DNA of 64,000 nt from Paramarasmius palmivorus (Eukaryota; Basidiomycota; Agaricomycetes; Agaricales; Marasmiaceae), in contig JAYKXP010000192.1 in the NCBI GenBank assembly GCA_037176845.1, positions 16,656 through 80,655 of the forward strand. The letters run 5' to 3'. Below the pieces are notes generated by a model that was not told where the DNA came from, ran no database searches, and worked only from the letters and a program-made list of their open reading frames with translations. Position numbers and translations under genes: made by a program. Positions 1 to 10,647 of this stretch are shown here, piece after piece. The stretch's first letter is position 1; every line of letters starts with the position of its first letter.

Positions 1-354
1 GGGACCCGTTACTCCGCGCCAACCCTGTTGCTTACTGGTACAGAATATCAACGTTTTCGCGCTCTTAGGTCCTCCATCACGAAGCGCCTGCCAGCTACGA
101 GCTAACCAAACGTTCCTACAATTGCGACGTAATCCAATACCCCCTGTTATCACACCAGTGCGTTGACTATACACCCATTCCATGTTCGACGGAAAGAGAG
201 CACTCACGTCGTTTCTATTGTACCCGCCGTGGATAGAAGACGACCGATAGCAGCAGTGTTGGCGTATGGGCGTGTGGGTATGGTGGGGGGTATCCGGAGG
301 GTTACTGTACGTCAACTATTTGCTTCCCTCTATCGAGGATGTGCTGATATTCAC

Positions 355-650
355 TCAGCTCTCGCCACATCTCATTGCATGCTCTTCGTCCAAGCTACCC
401 CTTTTTCGTCGAGCGTGATCCAGAAATGTAGGTGTCCCGTTCTCGTTCAATAAATTATAAACAGGATCACCCATAACCTTCCCCGCAGAGAAGGAGTAGT
501 GGAACAGAGGTTCATTCGTGCGTGGCATAGCCGTAGCACATATTACATTTCCAGTCCAGTGTGGTCCGGTGGCTAGCACTGCTTTCTTTCCCCTGGTATC
601 GAAACAGAAGCCTGGGGTTCGGTTCCCCGTATTGGGATGATGCATGTGGT
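355..650 (-). CDS. Possible exon of an unknown gene
   Basis: An open frame on the minus strand has protein-like composition, with GKKAVLATGPHWTGN near the middle. I do not recognise a family. The frame runs on to 708, but its upstream part is made of the GTCTAATTAGAC repeat, so any real exon probably begins near 650. No partner exon or promoter could be assigned. It may be a fragment of a lost gene or a chance frame. Confidence 0.2.
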
Positions 651-677
651 ATTGACATTCGAGGAGAGGATGTACCC

Positions 678-1336
678 GTCTAATTAGACACCCTTGAAAA
701 TCAAGCACGCCGTCTAACTAGACTTGGCGGGAGCGTGTGCGCCTTGAAGTCTAGTTAGACGACCTTCCGAGCCTGGGACGCGTGATATGCCATTTGTGGG
801 TACTGTCCCGTCCTCTCCTTTCCTCGCGCATCGTCCACTGCGTCTGCAGCTCCGATAGTGTTCCATTGCCCGTATCATTTATCTAGGTATATACTCACTG
901 ATGTTCAGTTATAACTTTAGGAAACAATGAGGGAAACAAGGGAACAATACTTGATATATCACCAGTGTTATAGTGTCGCCCGAGGTATCTTCTAAGATTC
1001 ATCGGCCCTAGAGTCTAGTTAGACGGCCTTCGCACGCTCGAAATAGTATTGGTGAACATAGGCGGGCGTCTTGTGAGATATGCCAGCCCTATGGTCTAGT
1101 TAGGCGGCCTTCCTTGGGAGCAAAATTGATGATGGATACGTCACGGATGTCTAGTAAACGGTTACGGCCCTAGAGTCTAGTTAGACAGTCTTTTCATTCT
1201 CGAAATAGTAACGATGAACGTACGCGGGCGTCTTGTGAGACATACCAGCTCTATGGTCTAGTTAGACAGCCTTTGTCGAGAACGAGATCAGGTGAGATTA
1301 GACGGGTACGTCCTGTGTTGGACATTCAAATTTTTC
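678..1336. repeat. Palindromic GTCTARYTAGAC repeats, 81-bp phased
   Basis: The 12-bp motif GTCTA-NN-TAGAC occurs at 678, 712, 749, 1013, 1094 (last arm TAGGC), 1175 and 1256. The last four are exactly 81 bp apart. They sit in a degenerate tandem repeat of about 162 bp: 1011-1093 aligns with 1173-1255, sharing CTCGAAATAGTA and GGGCGTCTTGTGAGA. A degenerate motif is also seen at 1149. No gene overlaps the array. Its function is unknown. Confidence 0.75.
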
Positions 1337-1689
1337 GGGGAAATAACTAATGCTGATGTAGACTTCGAGTTGCTCATCCATCCTATGCGAATGCTTCACG
1401 TTCGTTTGGGGCTCTTGCTTGATTCGTATGTCGTGAGCTTGAAGTCGAACCAATGTTTCCGTTATGTTGAGGACATCAACATATGAAAGGTTTCCTGTCG
1501 CTGTTGGTGCTGAGTGGAGGTGTAAAATATGTAAAGCTGTTTTACGTTCATGATGAATAATTGATCAACTTTTTTAGACTCGCGTGCTTATCAATGATTG
1601 TTCACAATGCTGAGATACCATTCCGTCGTTATATCTCGTACAATAGGGACATCTTGCGAAAACATGGTCTGCACGTAAAACACAATCAC

Positions 1690-1788
1690 TCTGTTATGGT
1701 GTTGTGGCTAAAACTATCGCCTCTCATTACTATTAGGGTTTTCTAAGGAGTACCTCGATAGCCCGCGGTTCGATTCCCTCTAACGGAA
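1690..1788 (+). pseudogene. tRNA-Glu(CTC) relic with intron
   Basis: The seven acceptor pairs are kept (TCTGTTA with TAACGGA, one G-T pair). A D-arm-like GTGGCTAA, the anticodon-loop sequence CTCTCAT and a B box GGTTCGATTCC are in the right order. The extra sequence after the anticodon resembles an intron. The anticodon stem has one mismatch and the T stem two (CGCGG against CCCTC), so it is probably a pseudogene. It resembles the copy at 26475-26559. Confidence 0.5.
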
Positions 1789-3694
1789 TGACAGTGAGTT
1801 GAATTCTTTTGTTTCCCTTATTTAATTGACTATTTCTATGGTCAATCTCTTGACTGAACACTACTACGGTTTCATATGTATATAGCTCGACTTCGACGAC
1901 CTGGAAAATGGAGATGGCGCATGGATCAACACGCAAGTAAAGTCCATATATCGTCTAATGGCTAACGCCACTATGTTCCTTGCATCGGCGAGTACTGGAA
2001 TGCTTGGGTTTTGACTCCCTGCAATGGCAATTAGTATTTCTATGGGTGTGTCCATGTGTTTGAATGCTCGAGAGACTTTCATCTTGGTTTGGTGCACTTT
2101 GAACACTACAGAATCGAATCTTCCTTCGCTCTTAATCAACCGACTTCAGAATCGACATTGTCACGGAATCGCGCCGAACCAGCCGGCGATCAGATTAGGA
2201 TTAGGACACCGGGTTGATGTTTCTTGTTTCTTGACTATCGCCATCCAAACTCTGACAGTGACCAGAAACGTGCGTTCTCATTGTTTCTGCCTGGTAACGA
2301 TTGATGTGACTCCTCGTTATTTCTAAGACCCTTGTTTTCCATACAACCATCTAAACGCAGGTCGAATCTAAACCAACTGCTACCATGCCCTCGGCTCAGA
2401 ATGTTCGCTTCGTATCATGAAGACCTCCTCAAACACGACGCTTCTCTTCAAGTTCAACGTGTATCCAAGGTCCTGGTATTTCAGAAAACTAACACACTCA
2501 CGAATCCAGATCAGACAAAACGTCATTTCTGCGCCTCTGGATATTGCCCCCGTTCCCATCCCGTCCCGAAGTGATGATATGAGAGGATATTGGAGATGAT
2601 TATGCCAGTGGATTGGGATGGAAGGTATGTCGACTTTTTCGTTGATAACATGACGCAGGACTGATCGTTCAACCCAAGGCTGGTTCGTTGAACATTGCAA
2701 CATTCCCCGCACAATTCGATCGCTTGAGATAAATCAAACCTATCCGTTGCAAAAGTACGTTGACATTTTGAATAGACCTGGCAACCTTGGCTGTGTACCA
2801 CCCATCTTATGCCGAACGGGTGGGTGGTTGAAAAAGGTTACAGGTACGCCGTCTCGTTCGGACAATTGTTTCTCGCCGACGGTAAAATACTGACACTTTG
2901 ATCTCCGTTTAGGCAATAACGGCGGACTACAGCACACCGTTGTGTGGAGCAGAGAAAGCCTCATTCGCGGTGACTTCTCTTCTATTCCCCCTCTTTCTCC
3001 GTCTGATATGATCGATTAGGTGAGTATCAAAAGAAGGTAGGTGTGTAGTGCCTCGCTATGATTCGTCCTTTGATGTTTCGTCACAGAAGCACCTCGATGA
3101 CATCCTGAATGGAAATTTTCTGCAACAAACACGAAAATAACAAGAGTGATTATTTGGTCGGTATTGTAATCAGCGCTCTATCACTGGGTATCTCCTGTTC
3201 CTCTGCAAGACCAACTTCTCCATTTGATCATACATTCAGTCATTATTCCATTAAGTATCGACAAGCTTTGAGCAAGTACCCCGGAGTGTTACTAATCATA
3301 CGCGAAGGATCAATCGTCGCTTCGCTGGGCTTGGGGACGTACAATTATGAAGAACCAATGGTACTTGTTCTTGTCATCCTTGATATCAAGCACACATGTA
3401 GCCCCCTTTCTCATTGGGCCTCAGAATGTGTTTGGTAACTGGCTACCCGTGGAACCAAGCATACTGTCTAATTTTCTGTTTCTAGAAGTTATCATCTTGG
3501 TAGCGTACCGAACAGAATCTCTTCGACCAGCTCACATGTCATTTTGGAGCCGAAGAAACGCCTATATGGCATTGGTAACATGCAGGAGCTCGTTTTCACG
3601 ACCAACTTACGTGAATGGTTTGTTCTGGATAAAAGCCAGAGTATGAGTGGTGTTCTTTCATACTTCTCCAAGCTAAACCCGCATTCCAGAAAAC
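1789..3694. other. No confident gene
   Basis: A tRNA-like remnant lies near 1944-2030 (TGGCTAACGCC, then GGTTTTGACTCC). An ATG-started frame at 3109-3438 (109 codons) precedes the CytB-like gene. It has hydrophobic stretches but no recognised domain, and I found no consistent way to splice it to its neighbours. Otherwise I see no coding signal or repeat. Confidence 0.5.
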
Positions 3695-4526
3695 ATGCCC
3701 AGGCAAGCACTTCCACCTCTCTTTATTCATCCTGATCACTAACAAATGTTATTCAGTACTGACGAACGGAACGATGGCAATACTGGGGCCATGGAAAATG
3801 TACAGACCACTGAAGGTACGCTTGATTACTGAGTCATATTAGGCACGGCTCATTCTTCTTATAGATGCAGCAGTTTTTGATAAATGTTCTCAAATCGACT
3901 CAGACCTCTTCCTCACCGAGATGCAGCTCGCCAAGTTTGCTGGACATTACCTCACTATTGTCGACGGTGCTCAGGCATTTGACTGGGATAGCTTCCTCGC
4001 AGCCGTCGAAAACTATAACGGCAGCGACCTCGTCTTGATCTACCCGGACTGCGCCAGATCTACCGCCGCTAGTACATCTTCACGACTTCAAAAGAAAGAG
4101 CTGTACAAGGGCATATTTCCCCCACTGTCCAAACCTCGAGATGATCCACCTCGAGCTGTATCCGACATCTGCGATTACATTGTGGATTTCATGCGGGAAG
4201 TCGTCGGTATTCCTATTGACGGCAACGCCATCTATGCAACCGTTCTCAACGCGTTCACCAATCTCGAATGGGCCACGGAGAGCGGTTTTGCCGATTTCTC
4301 TTCTTCGAGTACGGGAACGAACTCGAGCTACGAGTATAGGGTTTTGTTTTCGTCGCCGTTGGATTCGGAAAGGTTCTTGAGCTTTGTTGCAACGATTTAT
4401 TTGGAGGCGGATATTCATAATCAGTCGGGGTGGTGGGGGTTGGTTAGTAGTTCGGTGCAGCACTTTCATTGTGAGATTCTGGGATTGAAGTTCCAGGTCA
4501 CGAAAGGATTCCAGGATCCATACTGA
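3695..4526 (+). CDS. CytB/volvatoxin-like cytolysin-family protein
   Basis: Three exons are inferred: 3695-3702, 3757-3815 and 3865-4526, giving 242 residues. Intron 1 would use a GC donor. The large exon resembles the Bacillus Cyt delta-endotoxin and mushroom volvatoxin A2 family: a helical N-terminal half, then AFTNLEWA near residue 150, a serine-rich loop, a YEYRV strand and a final WWGLVSS segment. Family members are single-domain pore-forming or membrane-active proteins; activity here is inferred only. The paralogue at 35666-36407 has the same three-exon plan, including the 8-nt first coding exon. A Zn2Cys6 gene follows about 830 bp downstream. There is no obvious signal peptide. The assignment rests on motif recognition, not a search. 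Confidence 0.6.
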
Positions 4527-5255
4527 TACTCGAGAGTAAGGTGCCAAGTAACATTCATTTTTCTTGCCGTTTGATTGCCGCCATGGTACATCTTCCTGTA
4601 TCGCTCAAACTCGGCACCAAAATTCCTCATTTCTTGGTGTAATATACATAAGTGTATACCTTTTCCAGAGTGTTCATAAGCATGATATACATTCTTGGAA
4701 CACCCTGACTTACTGGTAAGCAATCGTGCTGAGAAGTGTCGGCGTGAATGAATGGATCAAAATTGCATCACGCATTGATTTTTACCAGGGACTGTAACCA
4801 TAGTTCTGATTTCCTGCGGTTTCATATAGTATTGTGGGCTTGAAATAGGTAATCTCTTCTTCCACAGCGTCGTATGCTAATCGCAATGTCATCTTCGTGG
4901 TCAAGTTCATTGTAGGCCAAGAATCCTGTAACCATCCGTTAAGTGATTCCGTTTATTGACATCTGTCATATGTAGCTTCGATATAATCAACTCGTAATGA
5001 AGGATATCCTCGTCAACACGTGCTGCATGCCGATCAGCTGTCAACGTTCCACTCCCGCCTTCCTGACGGACAATATTATGCGTCAAGTCCGTTGATGGTC
5101 GGGACTTTATTGAGGGCTCGCGGTCTGTTTGGGCGTCGATACTTTATGTCTTCCGAGTGGAACGGCAGTGAGACATCAACAACTTTAATTCGTGTCAAGG
5201 AGACCTGCCGTCTTTATTGTACCACGGCCGCAGAGTTGATGCTATGTGTTGAACG
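4527..5255. other. Intergenic region between CytB-like and Zn2Cys6 genes
   Basis: No separate gene is seen. Parts recur inverted at 18.7-19.5 kb, so this spacer was duplicated with both genes. The frame of the downstream Zn2Cys6 protein stays open back to 5020, but the conserved TATA box lies inside that stretch, which argues it is 5' flank rather than coding. Confidence 0.5.
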
Positions 5256-5321
5256 TGAAACATTTGCAGTTCATCTTGATGTGTCAATAAGGACATATCT
5301 ACTAGAGGGGCGGCATATAAG
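5256..5321 (+). promoter_or_regulatory. Promoter of Zn2Cys6 gene A1: TGAAACA motif and TATA box
   Basis: TGAAACA lies at 5256-5262 and CATATAAG at 5314-5321, 38 bp before the ATG at 5359. Both are at matching places in the paralogue at 10648. TGAAACA equals the yeast Ste12 pheromone-response core; that a Ste12-like factor acts here is inference. Confidence 0.55.
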
Positions 5322-5358
5322 ATGCTCTGATTGCTTTGCTGGCTGTAAATCACAAAAA

Positions 5359-6279
5359 ATGGGCAAAGCAACACGTCTCTCTCAGAAACGTGTTGGTACT
5401 CGCGCTATCAGAGCATGTACCAACTGTCGTCGTCAAAAGACCAAGTGTAAACCTCGTCATAGCCGAGGTGCTACAGACGATTCTGAAGCCTGCACGCGAT
5501 GTTACCTGAAAAGGATTCATTGTGAATACCTTCCCGTTAACTCTCTCTCTTCGTCACGGGGGCGCAATGCATCGCAAATGGTTCTTCCTCAGCCTCCTCT
5601 ATCCTCGCTAGGGTTGACCCCAATTCAACCATTATCAGAGTCCGGAGGGGGCAATGATCAGGATACGAACTGCCCGTCACTTCCTTCCACTGTGATCCCG
5701 TCAGGTGAAGGCCCATGTCCTGACTGCACAAACACCGATCGCCTCGCTGCTGCTTCGAGGAACAGCGATGAAAGCTCCATCATCATGCAGCAGCAGCCAT
5801 CACAGTCTGGAGGGGGCGATAGTCAAGCCACTGATTTTCCATCGCTTCCTTTCACTGTTATCCCACCAGATGAAGGCCCACGTTTACACTATACCCACAC
5901 CGATCGTCTCACTGCTACTGTGGGAAACAATGATGAGAGCACCATTGTCATGCAATCATGGACTCAGGAGCAGTCTTGGGGAAATCGGTATCTCCCTCAC
6001 GCGACGACTATACCCCAGCTAGAATATAATCCGTTGGTCCCGGGACATCGCCCAAGCTTATATGAGCAAAATGGAAACTTTGCCTCATCCAGCTCTTCAG
6101 CGCACTCTCCTCCGTGGTTAGATGAACATCACATTTCGTGGGATCCCCAGACAAGGTTTGCACATTCATATAGCTTCAATATAAATTCTGACAGAGCAGT
6201 TACTATAGACACATTCCGAATATGTGCCCAGAAAAACCATCTTCTTGTGAACGTCACTGAAACCCTTTTGCGTGATTAA
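5359..6279 (+). CDS. Zn(II)2Cys6 DNA-binding protein, type A copy 1
   Basis: A 306-residue protein with an N-terminal Zn2Cys6 binuclear cluster (Cys 20, 23, 30, 45, 48, 55; core ACTNCRRQKTKC). This fold binds short, often CGG-containing DNA. The rest is rich in Ser, Pro and Gln, with no visible fungal_trans domain. The ATG at 5359 was chosen because it gives the same 19-residue lead before the first cysteine as the paralogues and follows the TATA box. The copy carries a tandem duplication with a 55-codon period (units starting near 5638 and 5803) that the type A paralogues lack. Its C-terminus is shifted relative to them by a small indel near 6190, adding a different tail. It lies about 830 bp after a CytB-like gene, an arrangement repeated inverted at 18-19.8 kb. 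Confidence 0.85.
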   Translation: MGKATRLSQKRVGTRAIRACTNCRRQKTKCKPRHSRGATDDSEACTRCYLKRIHCEYLPVNSLSSSRGRNASQMVLPQPPLSSLGLTPIQPLSESGGGNDQDTNCPSLPSTVIPSGEGPCPDCTNTDRLAAASRNSDESSIIMQQQPSQSGGGDSQATDFPSLPFTVIPPDEGPRLHYTHTDRLTATVGNNDESTIVMQSWTQEQSWGNRYLPHATTIPQLEYNPLVPGHRPSLYEQNGNFASSSSSAHSPPWLDEHHISWDPQTRFAHSYSFNINSDRAVTIDTFRICAQKNHLLVNVTETLLRD

Positions 6280-7270
6280 TTGGCACTGTAATAACAATCT
6301 AAGGTACTAGACTACGTACAGCATATAAAACTTGAGATACTCTGTTCTTCTGATCCTTGTAGAGTACGGAGGCACCTTTCCCCCGACAATAGATCTACCC
6401 CTGCCGCCATGTTGCCTGATTTGTATAGCGATTAGACGGCTGACAGATCGAAGTTCAAGCAATACAGTATCGCAAAGATGGAACAAGCGAGGAACATAGT
6501 CAATAAACCAATAGCGCTCTGGTCGACCACTGAGTAGGGATATGGTTCGTGGCTCATTAAAAGAGATATATGAACGGGAGAAGCGCGAGTTATCTTTGTT
6601 GGGAGTACTAACTTTGCCCTGAGTAACGCTCAAGAATTTGTCGATACTCCGCAACGGATCAAACACGATGCAGAGATCAGGTCATATGTTCTCCCTTAGT
6701 CTCTTTCTGTTACAGTGATACCTTAAACCTTAATTACATGAAACATCTTGGGAATCAGAAGATCCAAAAGCTCGCCAATTCCTTTTGGCTAACTCCGTAA
6801 TATGAGTATGAGCAATTTCGCTGCTTCGATCGTCGTGTATGATATTCACCACATGATCAGTACGACGAATGCATTCCGCAAATGTTGATACACGGAAGCT
6901 GTGGGATTTTATATATTCATTAATCATGATCTTCCCGTAATCACCGTCCTTTATCGAGGAACGTGTGTGTCTGTGTGTCCCTTACTGAGTACGTACGTAA
7001 GTCCAATAAATTGAAGATTTGACAAGACTCCTTACTTCACTAACATCCATCGTTTGTTTGACCTTAGTTCGAGATGAGTCTCTCCTGCTTGAGCCATACC
7101 AACACTGAAAGCTTACAAGAACCGAAGCATGATCTGCATACTCTATCACCCATCGACACGGACCAGCTGTGGATAACTCTCCGTTACTTATATTGGAGAC
7201 ATCCCATCAAATGGCTTGTCGATGGGCTCACGTGAAATTTCATGCTTCTGATGCGGGTGACACTATAGAC
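6280..7270. other. Duplicated 3' flank of type A Zn2Cys6 genes
   Basis: 6300-6500 matches 11430-11620 and, inverted, part of 17.7-17.96 kb. Shared stretches include AGATACTCT and TAGATCTA followed by a GT-rich segment. The similarity is degenerate and no frame is kept. The rest shows no gene. Confidence 0.5.
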
Positions 7271-7279
7271 ATCGATGAA

Positions 7280-7324
7280 AACGAACCCTCTCTCTCGAAT
7301 TGTGTGTGAGAGAGAGGGTTCGTT
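7280..7324. repeat. Perfect 17-bp inverted repeat (hairpin)
   Basis: Arms 7280-7296 and 7308-7324 are exact reverse complements (AACGAACCCTCTCTCTC) around an 11-nt loop rich in TG. The CT/AG-rich arms could be partly low-complexity, but the non-repetitive ends AACGAACC and GGTTCGTT also pair. No coding region overlaps it. Confidence 0.8.
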
Positions 7325-9733
7325 GAGGAGCTCGAGGACGATGAAACCCGCGGATGACTTGTCGGAACTCTAGGCTCTCAGTCCAATAGATGATCTCGAC
7401 TCTTTTAGCCCGGTGAAAAGTTTGTGACAAGCAGCTCGGCGTTCTGAACACGGATAAAGCATTGGGGCTTGGTACGCGGTGTTCAAGAAAGCGGATGATT
7501 AGCTGTTAAGGCGAGCTTTAACGGTGACAAGAGCACTTACCACGATGTACCGACCGTGGCTTCTTAGTGATACTGTGTACGAGATATCAAACTCGCGACA
7601 AAACGAGCGCTATATGATACAACGAATTCAGTTCCGACTGATAGCTCCTGAAGACGCTACAAGCTCCCCTGATCTCTATACCTACTGTTTATTTGTACAC
7701 ATTGACTCTTTGCTGGGTTTTGGGGCTCATAGAGTTGAGCAAAGTGGGATTCCCGGAGCACACACGATCTGGAACAGAAAGAAGTCAAGTTCAAGTCGTG
7801 AAGCTGAAGTAACACCTCACCTGATCGACGAGAACTGAACGGCTGATCACCTCTACTCCCCTAGTACTCTTGACGTGCACTTTTGGGGTATTGGTATCGA
7901 CAAATATGAAAGGTGCTTTCCGTGTGTTGTGTTCCTTGCCATCATTCGGGTGTGGAGAAGCGTCAATGAATGGACTCAATTAGTTAGAGGTATGGGTAGC
8001 GGTGTAGCAAGAAAGCATTGACAGGCTGCGAGTTGAAGCGTGTAGAGGTTCATCATTTGGCGGAATTTGCGTCCAATTACAGAGATGCGTAGATATGCTG
8101 ACCAGCGAAGTAGGATTCGATACGAAAGATACAGTAATCAAGCGCTCTCACAGCTTATGATGAATAGCTTGTGCGGAACGGATTTGCAAGGAAAATGGGT
8201 ATATGCTATAGAGCGAGAGATTAGAAATGAAGATCTCAAGGAAGCAGGGGAGATGCACGTACTAGCATTTCTACCTCCAGCGCACTCCATCTGAAGCCCT
8301 TAGATCCAGCTGTTTTAGCATAGTAAGCGATGGAGGTATTGAAACGTCAGATGTCGTTCAATGGAATCGATTCGGGCGAAAGGGTGCGCCTAGTAACATT
8401 GGTAGACTAGTATAATAGTCTAGAAGCTGAAATGAGATCAGGAAGATGTGGCGGAGAGATGTGCCAGGTATCTGGATCAAGGAAGCTATTCTATGATTCA
8501 TGCATGGTCTGGGCCGTGGTCTGGTGGAAGGGAAGAGGCGTAGAGCAATTGTCGGAGAGATGATGGAAGTCGACGTGAAAAGGCAACGTTGATTATCTAA
8601 GCCCACGTTCCTCAGGCGTTAGTGGTTTAGCCGGCTGTTGTTGCCGCAGATACCGAGTTAAAGCTTCTTGTTCCTTGACCCCCATCACCATCCAAACGCC
8701 GACAGTGAGAATCGTCTTTCTCGTACATTTATCCTCTTTTTGTTGCTTAGGTACGAGGTTGAACAGTCTTTTCCCTCCTCAGACCTCTTGCTTTCCTCGA
8801 TACGACTATCAAGCTGACACGTCACGACCATTTCAAGACCGTACATGAACGATTCCCTCTGACAAAAGATCATTATACTGCCAAGTCCCCACATGGAATA
8901 GTTAAGGCACGCCCAATGTTTCCCTCCGGCACTCCAATCTCCTTTCCGGGGAGCCTGTCTCTACTGGCATACCATGTACTGGGATACAGCTCATGTGTTC
9001 TTTGACTACTGTGATGCTCCCTAGACATCATTATCGATACCGTTACCCACTTCGAATGTATGACAGATGGGGAAATGCCGATGCAGATAAGCAGAGGGGC
9101 AAATACAAAGGACGGGTATATCAATCATCGCTTCATTCCAATCATGATTGAATATTATCGCCTTGAAGTTTCGTATTGACCCCCGGCGATTCCATGCTAC
9201 ACTTTGAGCAACCTGATTCTGCATACTGCTCTCTTGGGTCCTTTATCGATGTCTGTCACATCACAAGTAGATGCGACCTCCGCCCCTCCCCCAAATACAA
9301 CGGACTTTGGTTACGCTCGCGCATCAACTGGACTCAATCTATCACAGACGAAGGGGGTTATGAGCGCACGGGCATGTGGGGTGTTAGGAGGGAGGTGTGG
9401 GCATATTCTGAGGGTGTGAGCAACAAGGTATATCAACTCTTTGCTTCACTCCCGTGATGCTACTATAGAAGGTAAAGAAATGGGCTTGTTGATATAGTGA
9501 TAGTCCGGGTAGACAGGTAATGGGAGACCAGAGATTGTAAGGGATGCATAAATGTTGAGAAGCTAGCGTAGGCGTTACATCCCTGAGAATAACAATAAGT
9601 CCCGAGCTGCCTGCGAACGACCTAACGGGAACCGTATTCCCATAGTGTCTGTCCTCTGGAACAAGAGGGAAAAATTTCTTGTCGAGCTTTAGCTTTTTGC
9701 GTGAGGAATGGCGACAAGAATCATCAGATGAGC
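7325..9733. other. No recognised gene
   Basis: Only short, non-conserved frames are present. None has a recognised domain, a paralogue in the window or a convincing splice pattern. Confidence 0.5.
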
Positions 9734-10330
9734 TCAGTATCGACGAATTGGAACTGTTATCCGACGGAGACGACGCCGTTTAGGGTGGCTGTGCCGTTTA
9801 GGAGGCGAACGTGATGGAGGTCGACCTCGTTTACGAGCATAATATCGACTGTAAGAACCTGATGAGGAAGGAGAAAACGGGTCTGGATTTTTGTAAGGGC
9901 TTTGATGCCGTTCTTTCCCTTTCCATGGGATTTTGATCCTTGGAAGGATGGCTGACGAGTGTGAAACGACTAGCTGGAGGCGAAGGTTTTTTTGAGTAGG
10001 ATAATTTAGATGTGGGTCAGTCGTAGTGAAAACAGTTGGCTGCTCGTTGAGCTCGTAAATATTCCTGGAAGGATCATGGTGCTGTGCGGTGCCGCGTTTG
10101 ATTGATATTTTGGTGATGTGGGTCACAGCATGGGAAAATGACGGAATTTGAATGAGACGAAGTTGATGGAATATATATTGAGGGTAAGGAGACAACTCTC
10201 CGTCAACTAACGACATAATGAAAAATAGAATAAATGTAGGCGACGTAGTTCAGTTAGCATGACTTGTAATTAGACAACGTAAAGTGAGAAAAACCTTACC
10301 ACCTGGAGGCGCGATGTGCAGGGGCGGTGA
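9734..10330 (-). pseudogene. Relic of an Ngaro-type Gag gene and its 5' repeat
   Basis: The minus-strand frame 9734-10216 parallels the Gag of the element at 29416-33404. Shared features are FHQLRLI before the Gag start, KGKERHQSP, PFSPSSSGS and the arginine/serine run SRSPPKRHSHPKRRR. The Gag start ATG and the middle of the protein are lost, and the zinc-binding end and recombinase are absent. The upstream part (10217-10330) still resembles the A repeat, for example GTCATGCTAACTGAACT. This is an old, deleted copy of a related element ending about 320 bp before a Zn2Cys6 gene. Confidence 0.7.
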
Positions 10331-10557
10331 GCACGATATTATTGTATTGCGCTCGTCCTGATGCAATACTTACTTTTGAATGCGCAAGCTGGTCCAAACC
10401 CGATGGTCAGTGTTGTTGTCAATGTTTTGTGCCTTGCGGAGTAAGATGCAGTGAGGCGTCGAGAGTTTCAACTGGTGTCAAGAAAACATGCGACCACTAT
10501 TGTATCTTGGTAGATAAACCCGGACCCGTGCAAGGGATTAGCGGCATATTTTGAACG

Positions 10558-10618
10558 TGAAACATCTGCTGTTTACTCTTGATGTCAATCTATGTCCACA
10601 GGAGGAGCAGCATATAAA
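10558..10618 (+). promoter_or_regulatory. Promoter of Zn2Cys6 gene A2: TGAAACA motif and TATA box
   Basis: TGAAACA is at 10558-10564, within GAACGTGAAACAT as in copy A1. CATATAAA is at 10611-10618, 30 bp before the ATG at 10648. Spacing and flanks match the A1 promoter. Confidence 0.55.
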
Positions 10619-10647
10619 GTGCTCTGATCGAGCCGTAGATCGTAAAA

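Noticed and set aside
1944..2030. tRNA-like sequence
   Set aside because: TGGCTAACGCC and GGTTTTGACTCC recall A and B boxes, but no acceptor or anticodon stem can be formed.
5020..5358. N-terminal extension of Zn2Cys6 copy A1
   Set aside because: The stretch contains the conserved TATA box and the paralogues start at the equivalent of 5359.
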